Of a stretch of 64,000 nucleotides of DNA, positions 53,784 through 61,830 are shown piece after piece (position 1 is the stretch's first letter; each line of letters opens with the position of its first letter). Both the position numbers and the translations under genes were made by a program. This stretch comes from Nocardia fusca NBRC 14340. Lineage in GTDB: Bacteria > Actinomycetota > Actinomycetes > Mycobacteriales > Mycobacteriaceae. Where the stretch lies: assembly GCF_001618425.1 (NCBI RefSeq), contig NZ_BDCU01000011.1, forward strand, positions 16,212 through 80,211, written 5' to 3'. The notes beneath the pieces were generated by a model, which searched no databases, was not told where the DNA came from, and saw only the letters and a list, made by a program, of their open reading frames with translations.

Positions 53784-54899
53784 CTAACCGACCGTGTCGG
53801 CGGGCCGATTCGTCGGTGTCACATAGGGATTGGGTACGGTGGGCGGGAGCAGCGCCAACGCGGAAACGCGCTGCACCCCGCACACCTGCAGCAGGTCTAC
53901 CAGCGTCGACCGGATCTGGGCGAAGACCACATGCGCCGACAGACCGGCCCCCGCAACCAGTTCCGGGCGCGCCTGTTTGGCCACCGAGCGCAGCACGCGG
54001 GCGGCCTCCGCGCGGTCGGGTTGTTCACCCGGATCGGTGAGGATCATGCGCCGGACCACCTCGACCGCGGCGGCCAGCTGCTCCACTTCCTCGATCAGGC
54101 CCGGATTGAGGATCTCGTCGTCGCGTACCAGGGTCAGCGAGCGGCGCAGGAGCACCCGGGTGTTGCGGACCGCGTTGTCCAGTGGATCGGCCGCGGCGCG
54201 CAAGCGCTCCAAGCGGCCGCGCGAATTCCAGTACAGCGGAGAAATACGGCTCACCTCGCGGCCGCCCTCGAGCGATTTGCGCAGCGAATCCAATTGCGCC
54301 TGGGTGGCCCGGACCGCGGTGAGCGCGGTGTGCACTTTGCCGGGATCCTGTTCGAGCAGTCCGTGCGCGCCGTCGGTGAGTGATTTCGCCATCACGCCCA
54401 GAATCGCCGCCGCCTGCTCCCGGGCCCGGCGCACCGGATGCAACGGCAGCGCCGCGACGACCACCACGCCGACCAGCCCCCCGATCAGCGCGTCCACCAT
54501 GCGCGACAGGCCGGCGCCGGTGTCCGGCGGCATCAGGGTGGCCACCAGCACGGCCGAACCCGAGGCCTGGATACCGATGATGGCGCCGCCGTCGAGGAAC
54601 ACCGCCAGTGCCATGGCCACCGCCACCACCAAGGCGATCTGCCAGACTCCGGTGCCCACCCGCGAGATGAACAGATCGCCGACGCCGATACCTACCGCGA
54701 CCCCGACCACCAGTTCCAGCGAGCGGCGCAGCCGCGCGCCGAAGGCGGTGCCGATGGACACCACCGCGGCGGTCGGCGCGAAGAAGGGCAGCGCGTGGCC
54801 GACCACGTCCTTGGCGAGGAACCAGGCCAGCGCCGCCGCCAGTGAGCACTGCAGAATCGGGATGGCCGAGAGGCGGAGCCGCTTCCAGGACCGCCGCAT
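53784..54899 (-). CDS. FUSC family (aromatic acid exporter-like) membrane protein
   Basis: 371 residues from ATG 54899 (a TTG at 54953, 15 bp after the upstream stop, would add 18 residues). Six hydrophobic segments in the first 190 residues (SAIPILQCSLAAALAWFLA, then FFAPTAAVVSIGTAFGARLR) form the FUSC half-transporter. A cytoplasmic helical domain of about 180 residues follows. FUSC proteins include fusaric-acid and p-hydroxybenzoate efflux components; most actinobacterial members are uncharacterised. Co-directional with the DUF3151 gene. Confidence 0.82.
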   Translation of the reverse strand: MRRSWKRLRLSAIPILQCSLAAALAWFLAKDVVGHALPFFAPTAAVVSIGTAFGARLRRSLELVVGVAVGIGVGDLFISRVGTGVWQIALVVAVAMALAVFLDGGAIIGIQASGSAVLVATLMPPDTGAGLSRMVDALIGGLVGVVVVAALPLHPVRRAREQAAAILGVMAKSLTDGAHGLLEQDPGKVHTALTAVRATQAQLDSLRKSLEGGREVSRISPLYWNSRGRLERLRAAADPLDNAVRNTRVLLRRSLTLVRDDEILNPGLIEEVEQLAAAVEVVRRMILTDPGEQPDRAEAARVLRSVAKQARPELVAGAGLSAHVVFAQIRSTLVDLLQVCGVQRVSALALLPPTVPNPYVTPTNRPADTVG

Positions 54900-54967
54900 C
54901 CGGTCGGCGCCCCTGGTCCGGGCCCGGCCTACCGGGGATTTCGGGTCGATCAATGCTCCGGGTTCGT

Positions 54968-55420
54968 TCAGCCCAGACCCAGTTCGCCGGCCGCTCGCGG
55001 ATCGCAATCCTCGAGCAGGTCCAGGCAGCGGGCGTATTCGTCGGATTCCCCCACGGCCTTGGCCGCCTTGGCCAGGGCCGCGACACTGCGCAGGAAGCCG
55101 CGGTTCGGTTCGTGCTCCCACGGGACCGGGCCGAAGCCCTTCCAGCCATTGCGGCGCAGCAGGTCCAACCCACGGTGGTAGCCGGTACGGGCGAACGCGT
55201 AGGCGGCGACGACATCGTGGTTGACCGGCTCCGTGGCGTCGGCCGCACGCTCCAGCGCGGCTTCGGCCAGGGCCGCCCAGGCGATCGAGGCGGCGGGATT
55301 ATCGGCCGCGACGCGCACCGGATCGGTGCCGGCGTCGAGCGCGTCCTCCGCGTCGTGTAGTTCAGGAAGGAGTACCGGTTGCGGGCCGAGCAGATCACCG
55401 AACGAGGTCATGGGCTTCAT
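54968..55420 (-). CDS. DUF3151 family protein (Rv0360c-type)
   Basis: 150 residues from ATG 55420 (ATG 55411 possible). All-helical: ALAEAALERAADATEPVNHD, then YAFARTGYHRGLDLLRRNGW and VPWEHEPNRGFLRSVAALAK, which is the DUF3151 signature. No membrane segment or catalytic motif. Conserved between the fba-dedA and purA neighbourhoods in mycobacteria. Function unknown. Confidence 0.87.
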   Translation of the reverse strand: MKPMTSFGDLLGPQPVLLPELHDAEDALDAGTDPVRVAADNPAASIAWAALAEAALERAADATEPVNHDVVAAYAFARTGYHRGLDLLRRNGWKGFGPVPWEHEPNRGFLRSVAALAKAAKAVGESDEYARCLDLLEDCDPRAAGELGLG

Positions 55421-55496
55421 TGTGCACGGGTATCGGGAATGCTCGATAGGCTGGCCATCTACGTCACATTCTGTTAGCCAGCAACGAGGGGTATAG

Positions 55497-57809
55497 GTGT
55501 CGCACCCGACCGACGACAAGGAACCGATCCGCTCCGAATCCGACACCGGCGGCGAGCCCCGCGCGGGTTCTTCCGCCGAGGAGAAGCCGCAGACGTCCGA
55601 CACCGGATCGCAGTCGGCGCGGGCAGCGGATGCGGCGGCGACCTCGGCGTCCGGCGGGGAGGCGACCGGAAAAACGGCGGCAGCCGGTGCAGCGCGCCCG
55701 GACGAGAAGGCCGGTGCGCCGACCGAGGCGCTGGAACGTACCTCTCAGGAATCGGCGGACGATGACGCGCAGGCCGAGGACGCCCCGTCGGTGGCGGCCA
55801 CGGAGTCCGGCGTTCCGGCGGCGGAGCAGGCCGGAGTCCCGGACGGCTCGGACGGTGAGCCCGCGGAAGCGCCGACTCGGGGCTCGGATGCGGATACCGA
55901 GGCCGCGGTGCCGGTCGCGGGGAGCGGGGCCGGGCCGGGCGAGGAGACCGCGCCGGGTGCGGACGCCGGATCGGACGAGCCGGCGCGCGCCGCGGATGGT
56001 CCGTCCACCGAAGCGGCTCCTGCCGAGGAAACCGGCGCGCAGGCGCCTTCGGCGGAACCGGACCAGTCCGCGGCCGACAGCGGACCCGGCGGCGATTCCG
56101 GGCAAACCGGTGCCGGCTCTCCCGACGACGTGACCGTCGAGGTTCCGGCGGCATCGGCCGAGGCGGATGCGGAAGAGGTGTCCGGCGCGGCGGCAACGGC
56201 TTCCGAGGAGAGCGGTGACGTACCAGCGGGCGCGGACGCTTCCGCCGACGAGGCCGAGCAGACCACCGGGGCCACGGCGGCGCAAGCCGGAGCCGTAGCG
56301 GCAGCGGCCACGGAAACCGCTGCCGACAGTGCGGATTCGGCCGGTGGTACGTCCACGTTTTCGGATCCCGACGCCGGTCTCGCCGAACCCGGCGGCAGCG
56401 CGGCGGAGGCATCGGCCGCATCCGCCGGAGATGCGGAGGAGACTGCCGCCGCGACCGGTGACGCCGAGGCGGTGACCGCCGGGACTGCCGAATCGGCCGG
56501 TGACGCGGAGGCGGTTACCGCTGGGACCGCCGCCTCGACCGGTGACGCCGAGACGGTCACCGTTGGGACTGCCGACGTCGAAACAGCCGCTGCCGAGACG
56601 GCCGAATCGGCCGGCCTCGGAGAGGATGCCACCGCCGAGATCACCGTGAGCGGCACCGAGCCGGACGCCGATGCGGCGGGAGAGACCGCGGACGAGGCGG
56701 CCGGAGCCGGGCCGGACGAGGGCGCCACCGCCGCGGAAAAAGAGCCTGCCGGAGCCGCGGATACCGATGCGGTGACCGAAGGCGACGACGCCGCGACCGC
56801 CGATCCCACGGTCGAACTGGAGGCGCCGGCCGGCACCGAGGCGAAGACAGTGGTGATCCCCCGGCCGCAGCGGCCGGAGGAAGCACCGACCGAATCCATT
56901 TCGGTGCGCAAACCGGACCCGAACGCCACCGAGCGCATCGATATGAGCCAGGTGCGCAGCCCCGGCCGTCCGGGAACGAAACAACCGGGCGGCCCGCAGG
57001 GCCCGGCCGGCACCGACCGGGTCGGGCCGGGTACGGCGGGGCCGCTGTCGAAACCGCCGAACACACCGCGTCCGCAGTCGGGCCCGAAGCGGCCCGGCCC
57101 GCAGGCGCCGAGCCGCCCGGACCAATCCGCACCACAGCGGCCGGGCGGACCGGCGCCCGCGCCGCAGGGTGCCGGCGGGTCGCCGGGCGCACCGCGTCCG
57201 GCCGGGGGTCCCGGTCGGCCGCAGGCCGGGCAGCGCCCGGCCGGTGCGCCGTCACCGGCCGATATCAAACCGACTGTGGCCGAACACCGGGTCGCGCAGG
57301 CGCCGCAGTACGGCGCCCCCGGGCAGATCGCGCAACCGCAGCGGGTGGAGCCGGCGGCCGCGCCGGCGGGTTCCGCGGGTAACCGGAAGTGGTTGATCGC
57401 CGCGGGTGCGGCCGTGGTGGTCGTGATCGCGCTGATCGCGATCGTGGCCGGCATCGGTTCCGGTGACGATTCCCCGCAGGCCCGGATCCGTACGGCCATC
57501 GGCGATTACACCGGCGCGCTGGAGAGTGGCGATCTGGCCGGCCTGCGCGATATCACCTGCGGCGGTCTGCACGACTACTACCAGGGATTGTCGGAGGAGC
57601 AGTTCGCCGCGGTGCACCGGCAGGCCGTCGACGGGGGCAGTATTCCCAACGTGACCGGCGTCGACGCCGTGCAGATCACCGATCGGACCGCACTGGCCCA
57701 GGTGACCGTGCAGACGGAAGCGGATTCGGAGCAGACCACCCGGACCTTCGATCTGCGGGAGACCGACGACGGCTGGAAGGTTTGCGATCCGCCGGCGGGC
57801 ACTCCGTAA
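55497..57809 (+). CDS. single-span membrane protein with a 600-residue acidic disordered N-terminus (Rv0361-type)
   Basis: 770 residues from GTG 55497, with GAGGGG upstream. Residues 1-460 are almost only Ala, Glu, Asp, Thr, Ser and Gly, with a 14-residue tandem repeat near 321-361. About 460-625 is Pro/Arg/Gly-rich; about 627-655 is the membrane segment (WLIAAGAAVVVVIALIAIVA). The outside domain (about 660-770, IRTAIGDYTGALESGDLAGL, then TRTFDLRETDDGWKVCDPP) is a DUF4878/NTF2-like fold. The mycobacterial neighbour Rv0361 has the same end but is only about 275 aa; the N-terminus is a large expansion. Confidence 0.82.
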   Translation: MSHPTDDKEPIRSESDTGGEPRAGSSAEEKPQTSDTGSQSARAADAAATSASGGEATGKTAAAGAARPDEKAGAPTEALERTSQESADDDAQAEDAPSVAATESGVPAAEQAGVPDGSDGEPAEAPTRGSDADTEAAVPVAGSGAGPGEETAPGADAGSDEPARAADGPSTEAAPAEETGAQAPSAEPDQSAADSGPGGDSGQTGAGSPDDVTVEVPAASAEADAEEVSGAAATASEESGDVPAGADASADEAEQTTGATAAQAGAVAAAATETAADSADSAGGTSTFSDPDAGLAEPGGSAAEASAASAGDAEETAAATGDAEAVTAGTAESAGDAEAVTAGTAASTGDAETVTVGTADVETAAAETAESAGLGEDATAEITVSGTEPDADAAGETADEAAGAGPDEGATAAEKEPAGAADTDAVTEGDDAATADPTVELEAPAGTEAKTVVIPRPQRPEEAPTESISVRKPDPNATERIDMSQVRSPGRPGTKQPGGPQGPAGTDRVGPGTAGPLSKPPNTPRPQSGPKRPGPQAPSRPDQSAPQRPGGPAPAPQGAGGSPGAPRPAGGPGRPQAGQRPAGAPSPADIKPTVAEHRVAQAPQYGAPGQIAQPQRVEPAAAPAGSAGNRKWLIAAGAAVVVVIALIAIVAGIGSGDDSPQARIRTAIGDYTGALESGDLAGLRDITCGGLHDYYQGLSEEQFAAVHRQAVDGGSIPNVTGVDAVQITDRTALAQVTVQTEADSEQTTRTFDLRETDDGWKVCDPPAGTP
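56457..56578 (+). repeat. 42-bp tandem repeat within the acidic protein gene
   Basis: Three units start GGTGACGC at 56457, 56499 and 56541, encoding GDAEAVTAGTAESA, GDAEAVTAGTAAST and GDAETVTVGTAD. Third-base differences show it is old enough to have diverged. Confidence 0.85.
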
Positions 57810-57877
57810 CCGGCTGCGCCACGCGGTGACCGGCGCACCGGGCGGGACCGTCGCCGGGCCGGCGGCAGCGGCGATCT

Positions 57878-57903
57878 CGGGCGGGGCCTGCCCTTCCCGC
57901 CCG
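57878..57903 (+). terminator. terminator-like hairpin after the acidic protein gene
   Basis: CGGGCGGG / CCCGCCCG with a 10-nt loop, 69 bp after the stop. The rest of the gap to 58054 has no gene. Confidence 0.5.
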
Positions 57904-58053
57904 GGCCGGTCACCTGCGCGTTGAATCGACACCCGTTCGTGCGGCCCGTCCTGGATCGCCGTGCGAACGGGTGGGTGGGCGAAACAAAGGTCTTTCGCAA
58001 TCGGCGACTCCGCGTGAGGATGGTGGTATCACCTCGCTCCAAGGACTTTCGCC

Positions 58054-58350
58054 ATGAGAACTCGAAGAACACTGGCCCGCCTCGTGATCGCCGGATGTGC
58101 GCTGTCGGTGCTCGCCGCCGCCCCGGCCGCCGCCGATACCCCGCTGTCGTCGAATCGGAGCCAGGATTCCCATCCACTGCCCGCCGACCGGGCCGAAGCC
58201 GAACCCGAAAAGGACGGGCAGGCCTACTACATCGATTGCGCGCATGCGCGCCGGGAATCCGACACCCCGTTGCTGGGTGGTCAGCCCGGTTACTCGCGGC
58301 AACTCGACGCCGACGGTGACGGCGTGGCCTGCGAGGTGGGGGAGTACTGA
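58054..58350 (+). CDS. secreted excalibur calcium-binding domain protein
   Basis: 98 residues from ATG 58054. Signal peptide 1-27 (LVIAGCALSVLAAAPAAA), a short polar linker, then an excalibur domain (about 58-95): YYIDCAHARRESDTPLLGGQ, ending in the DxDxDGxxCE motif as LDADGDGVACE. The motif binds calcium, and two cysteines probably pair. Such proteins are exported wall-associated factors; specific role unknown. Confidence 0.88.
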   Translation: MRTRRTLARLVIAGCALSVLAAAPAAADTPLSSNRSQDSHPLPADRAEAEPEKDGQAYYIDCAHARRESDTPLLGGQPGYSRQLDADGDGVACEVGEY

Positions 58351-58460
58351 GAATCCATGCCGAGTGGCCGGCCGGGTGGCCGAACCGCCCGGTATCCCTC
58401 GGCCCGGGTATCGGTTACGCTGGCCGCTCGTCGAACACTCCGGGGTATGTGGAGGTGCGC

Positions 58461-58745
58461 ATGGTTATGAAATCCGCTGGTCGATTCGCCGCGGTGGCGG
58501 CGCTGTGCACCGGAATGCTGCTGCTCGGGGCGTGTGCGGACAATGAGGGCAGCGCGGTTCCCGCGGCCCCGGCCGTCGCGTCGTCGCAGCCGGAGAGCCC
58601 GCAGGAACGCAACCTCCGGGTACGTGACGAACTGGCCCGGCTGGGTTGCGATACCAATTCCTGTATCCAGACCTATTTCGCCTGTGAGGACGGGCTGCTC
58701 TCCGGGCAGGTGTGCGAGTTCTACCGCACGCATCCGCTGAATTGA
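58461..58745 (+). CDS. small lipoprotein
   Basis: 94 residues from ATG 58461, with GGAGG 5 nt upstream. The N-terminal signal and lipobox LGAC give Cys25 as lipidated residue. The mature part has three paired-looking cysteines (GCDTNSCIQTYFACED and QVCEFYR). No named family recognised. A perfect inverted repeat follows the stop. Confidence 0.78.
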   Translation: MVMKSAGRFAAVAALCTGMLLLGACADNEGSAVPAAPAVASSQPESPQERNLRVRDELARLGCDTNSCIQTYFACEDGLLSGQVCEFYRTHPLN

Positions 58746-58752
58746 CAACCGA

Positions 58753-58778
58753 CCAGTCCAGTTGCGTAACTGGACTGG
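58753..58778. repeat. inverted repeat with ACTGGAC arms, possible MocR site or terminator
   Basis: CCAGTCCAGTT-GCGT-AACTGGACTGG, 11-bp perfect stem, 8 bp after the lipoprotein stop. The arms carry ACTGGAC, the same heptamer that occurs twice in the MocR promoter at 59040 and 59074. It may be a terminator, a distal regulator site, or both. Confidence 0.6.
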
Positions 58779-58812
58779 CCGATCCGCGGTGACTGTCGCT
58801 AGCGGCCCGGGG

Positions 58813-59022
58813 TCAGGCCGCGTCCCGTTCCCGGTACGAGCGGACAGCCTCCAGGTCGCGGTGCATCCGCTCGAGTTCGTAGCGGTTCGCCGCGTCCTCG
58901 GTGACGGAACCGAGTGGTCGGTACCTATCCAGTAGTTCGGCGATCCGGGATTCGTGTACGACGTAGTCGTATGCGATGAAGCCGAAAGTTCCCACTCCCA
59001 CGAGTGCCACAAAGAGTGTCAT
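58813..59022 (-). CDS. small single-span membrane protein divergent from the MocR gene
   Basis: 69 residues from ATG 59022; the frame is open upstream but only this start gives a compact protein. One membrane segment at about 2-22 (TLFVALVGVGTFGFIAYDYV) and a charged helical cytoplasmic part (RYELERMHRDLEAVRSYRER). It faces the MocR gene across 61 bp that hold the regulator's sites, so it is a candidate target. No family recognised. Confidence 0.6.
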   Translation of the reverse strand: MTLFVALVGVGTFGFIAYDYVVHESRIAELLDRYRPLGSVTEDAANRYELERMHRDLEAVRSYRERDAA

Positions 59023-59039
59023 ACGTTTAGCATCCGACA

Positions 59040-59080
59040 ACTGGACTTGCTGCGAAAGATCCAATTGCTTAATACTGGAC
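59040..59080 (+). promoter_or_regulatory. MocR promoter bracketed by ACTGGAC direct repeats
   Basis: -35 TTGCTG (59047-59052), 17-bp spacer, -10 TAATAC (59070-59075). Direct repeats ACTGGAC lie at 59040-59046, just upstream of the -35, and at 59074-59080, overlapping the -10. They are 34 bp apart start to start, the spacing known for GabR-type MocR dimers. The layout implies autoregulation. Confidence 0.75.
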
Positions 59081-59083
59081 CCT

Positions 59084-60586
59084 ATGGCGACACGGGTGAT
59101 CGGCGCGACGGGTCTGGCTCGCGATCTGGGGCACTGGCGTAGTGCCGACGCGCCGGCCGACGGCGGCGCCCGCAAATCGGCCCGGCCCGCCTACCTCGCG
59201 CTGGCCGAGGGGATCCGGCTGTTGATCCACGACGGGCGCGCCCCGCTCGGGATCGCCCTGCCCAGTGAACGCGATCTGGCCGCCACCCTCGGTGTCAGCC
59301 GCACCACGGTCACCTCCACCTACGCGCTGCTGCGCGAACACGGCTATCTCATCACCCGCCAGGGCTCGCGCAGCACCGTCGCGCTGCCGCCGGCCATCGC
59401 GCACGACGGCACCCGGGCCGCCCGCGGCATCATCGCCACCATGTCCACCGGCGCCGCGCCGGCCGTGGACCTGACCTACGCGGCGATGACCGCGCCGCCG
59501 GAGATGGAAGAGGCGTACGCCGTCGCGCTGCAGGGCATCCCGTCGTATCTGGGTACCCACGGCATGGATCCGGTGGGCATCCTGCCGTTGCGGGAAGCCC
59601 TGGCCCGCCGCTACACCGAACGCGGTCTGCCCACCGGCGCCGACCAGATCCTGGTGACCCTCGGCGCCCAGCACGGACTCCGGCTGCTGCTGAACGTACT
59701 GGCGCCGACCGCGGGCCGGGTTCTCATCGACCATCCCACCTACCCCAACGCCATCGAAGCCATCCGGGATGTGGGCGCGCGCCCGGTCCCGGTTCCGCTG
59801 CGCCTGGAGGATCCGGCGGCCGCCTGGGACCTCGACGGACTGCGCAGCGCCGCCCGGCAGACCGCCGCCTCGCTGGCCTACCTCGTACCCGACCACAACA
59901 ATCCCACCGGCTTCCTGATGGACGACACGGCCCGCGCCGAACTGGCCGCCATCGCCCGGGACACCCGGATGACGCTGATCATCGACGAGTCCATGGCCGA
60001 TCTGTCCCTGGGCGCACAGGCGCCGGTATCGCCGGTCGCCGCGTTCGCGAAGGGACCGGAGGTCGTCACCATCGGCTCGGCCTCCAAATCCTTCTGGGGC
60101 GGTCTGCGCGTGGGCTGGATCCGCACCTCGGAATCCCTGATCACCCGGTTGCTCGGTATCCGCGCGACCGTCGACCTGGGTACCCCGGTGATGGATCAGC
60201 TGGCCGCGGTCCACCTGCTGGAGCACGCCGACCCGATTCTCGAGCGTCGGCGCGCGCAGTTGCGCAGCCAGCGGGAGACATTGCTCGCCGCCATGGCCGA
60301 GGAACTACCCGGCTGGTACGTGCTTCCCGGGGTCGGCGGGATGTCGGTGTGGGCGCAGCTGCCCACGCCGGTGTCGACGGCGCTGGCCGCCACCGCGCCG
60401 AATCACGGAGTGCTGCTGGCGGCGGGCCCCCGATTCGGGGTCCAGGGGGCGTTCGAACGTTTCCTGCGGTTGCCTTACACGAGCCCCGAACCCGAGCTGC
60501 GGCGCGCGGTGACGGCCATCGCGACGGCCTACGCGACGCTGGGACCGCAGGCCGGTGATTCGCTCCAGCCGCTCACCTGCTACTGA
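59084..60586 (+). CDS. MocR family PLP-dependent transcriptional regulator
   Basis: 500 residues from ATG 59084, 8 nt after the -10 box, probably leaderless. GntR-type winged helix at about 45-110 (ALPSERDLAATLGVSRTTVT, then YALLREHGYLITRQGSRSTV). A class I aminotransferase fold follows: VPDHNNPTGFLMDD and Lys335 in IGSASKSFWGGLRVGWIRTS for the PLP Schiff base. MocR proteins sense amino compounds or PLP. The promoter repeats resemble the CTGGAC-type sites described for YczR, but no yczE gene is adjacent. Likely controls itself and the small divergent membrane protein. Confidence 0.9.
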   Translation: MATRVIGATGLARDLGHWRSADAPADGGARKSARPAYLALAEGIRLLIHDGRAPLGIALPSERDLAATLGVSRTTVTSTYALLREHGYLITRQGSRSTVALPPAIAHDGTRAARGIIATMSTGAAPAVDLTYAAMTAPPEMEEAYAVALQGIPSYLGTHGMDPVGILPLREALARRYTERGLPTGADQILVTLGAQHGLRLLLNVLAPTAGRVLIDHPTYPNAIEAIRDVGARPVPVPLRLEDPAAAWDLDGLRSAARQTAASLAYLVPDHNNPTGFLMDDTARAELAAIARDTRMTLIIDESMADLSLGAQAPVSPVAAFAKGPEVVTIGSASKSFWGGLRVGWIRTSESLITRLLGIRATVDLGTPVMDQLAAVHLLEHADPILERRRAQLRSQRETLLAAMAEELPGWYVLPGVGGMSVWAQLPTPVSTALAATAPNHGVLLAAGPRFGVQGAFERFLRLPYTSPEPELRRAVTAIATAYATLGPQAGDSLQPLTCY

Positions 60587-60598
60587 AACCCGGCGGGC

Positions 60599-61798
60599 TC
60601 AAATCTTTTCGGTCAGCGCGGCGGCGGCACGGGCGATGGCGAGTTCCTCGTTCGTCGGCACCACCAGGACATCCACCTTCGCGTCCGGCGGGGAGATCCG
60701 CCGCGCGGTCCGCTCCGGCGCCGTATTGCGGTCGCGGTCCACCGCGATCCCGAACGCGGACAGGCCGGCCAGCGCGTCGGCGCGCACGTCCGGGTTGTTC
60801 TCGCCGACGCCGGCCGTGAAGGTGATCGCGTCGACTCCACCGAGTTCGATCAGATAGGCGCCGAGGTAGTGGCGGAGGCGGTGCACGTAGACGTCGTAGG
60901 CCAGCCGGGCCGCCTCGTCGCCTTCGCCGATGAGCCGCCGCAACTCCCGGAAATCGTTCACCCCCGCCATACCCCGTAGGCCAGAACGACGGTTGAGCAG
61001 GCGGTCGATACCGTTGACGTCCAACTGCGCGGTGCGCATGAGATGCAGGATGATGCCGGGATCCAGGTCTCCGGGGCGCGTCCCCATCACCAGGCCCTCC
61101 AGCGGCGTCAGCCCCATGCTGGTGTCCACCGGGCGTCCGCCCCGCAACGCCGAGACGGACGCGCCGTTGCCGAGATGGAACACGATCTGTTTCAGCGATT
61201 CGGCCGGCCGGCCCAGGAATTCGGCGACGCAACCGGATACGTACTCGTGCGAGGTGCCGTGGAAGCCGTACCGGCGGATACCGTGCGCGGCCGCGACCTG
61301 CGCGTCGATCGCGTAGGTCTTGGCGGCGTCGGGCAGCCCGTGGAAGAACGCGGTGTCGAACACCGCGACCTGCGGGACCTCGGGCAGTAGGGTGCGTACC
61401 GCCTCGATCCCGCGTACGTTCGCCGGATTGTGCAGCGGCGCCAGCGCCGACAACTCGTCGATGGTGGCCAGCACCCGGTCGTCGACGAGCGTGGGCCGGT
61501 AGAACACTTCGCCGCCGTGGACGACCCGGTGCCCGACCGCGGTCACGCCCGCCCCTGCCAGATCGTGCCCCGTTTCGGCGAACTTCTCGAACGCGAGCCG
61601 CAACCCGGCCGTGTGGTCGGGAATGGTGACCTGGTCGGAAAGGGTCCGGCCGTCGGTGGTGTGTTCGATCGCACCGCCGTCCTCACCGATCCGCTCCACC
61701 AGCCCGGCCGCCACCACGGTGCCCGACTTCGGCGCGACCAGTTGATATTTGATCGAGGACGAACCGGAATTGATCACCAGCACCGGATTGCCGCCCAC
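60599..61798 (-). CDS. ackA: acetate kinase
   Basis: 399 residues from GTG 61798, supported by GGAG 6 nt upstream; an in-frame GTG at 61834 overlapping the pta stop would add 12 residues. [16 protein letters not shown] is the phosphate-1 motif, [13 protein letters not shown] the acetate-site His region, [10 protein letters not shown] contains the catalytic His, and [20 protein letters not shown] and [16 protein letters not shown] the remaining ATP-site motifs. It converts acetyl phosphate and ADP to acetate and ATP. Downstream partner of pta. Confidence 0.97.
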   Translation of the reverse strand: MGGNPVLVINSGSSSIKYQLVAPKSGTVVAAGLVERIGEDGGAIEHTTDGRTLSDQVTIPDHTAGLRLAFEKFAETGHDLAGAGVTAVGHRVVHGGEVFYRPTLVDDRVLATIDELSALAPLHNPANVRGIEAVRTLLPEVPQVAVFDTAFFHGLPDAAKTYAIDAQVAAAHGIRRYGFHGTSHEYVSGCVAEFLGRPAESLKQIVFHLGNGASVSALRGGRPVDTSMGLTPLEGLVMGTRPGDLDPGIILHLMRTAQLDVNGIDRLLNRRSGLRGMAGVNDFRELRRLIGEGDEAARLAYDVYVHRLRHYLGAYLIELGGVDAITFTAGVGENNPDVRADALAGLSAFGIAVDRDRNTAPERTARRISPPDAKVDVLVVPTNEELAIARAAAALTEKI

Positions 61799-61830
61799 CG
61801 CCGTCTCCTTCTCCCCGGACCGCGGCGCCG

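Noticed and set aside
58753..58778. Calling the inverted repeat only a terminator
   Set aside because: The stem shares ACTGGAC with the MocR promoter repeats, so a regulatory role cannot be excluded; it is recorded as a repeat instead.
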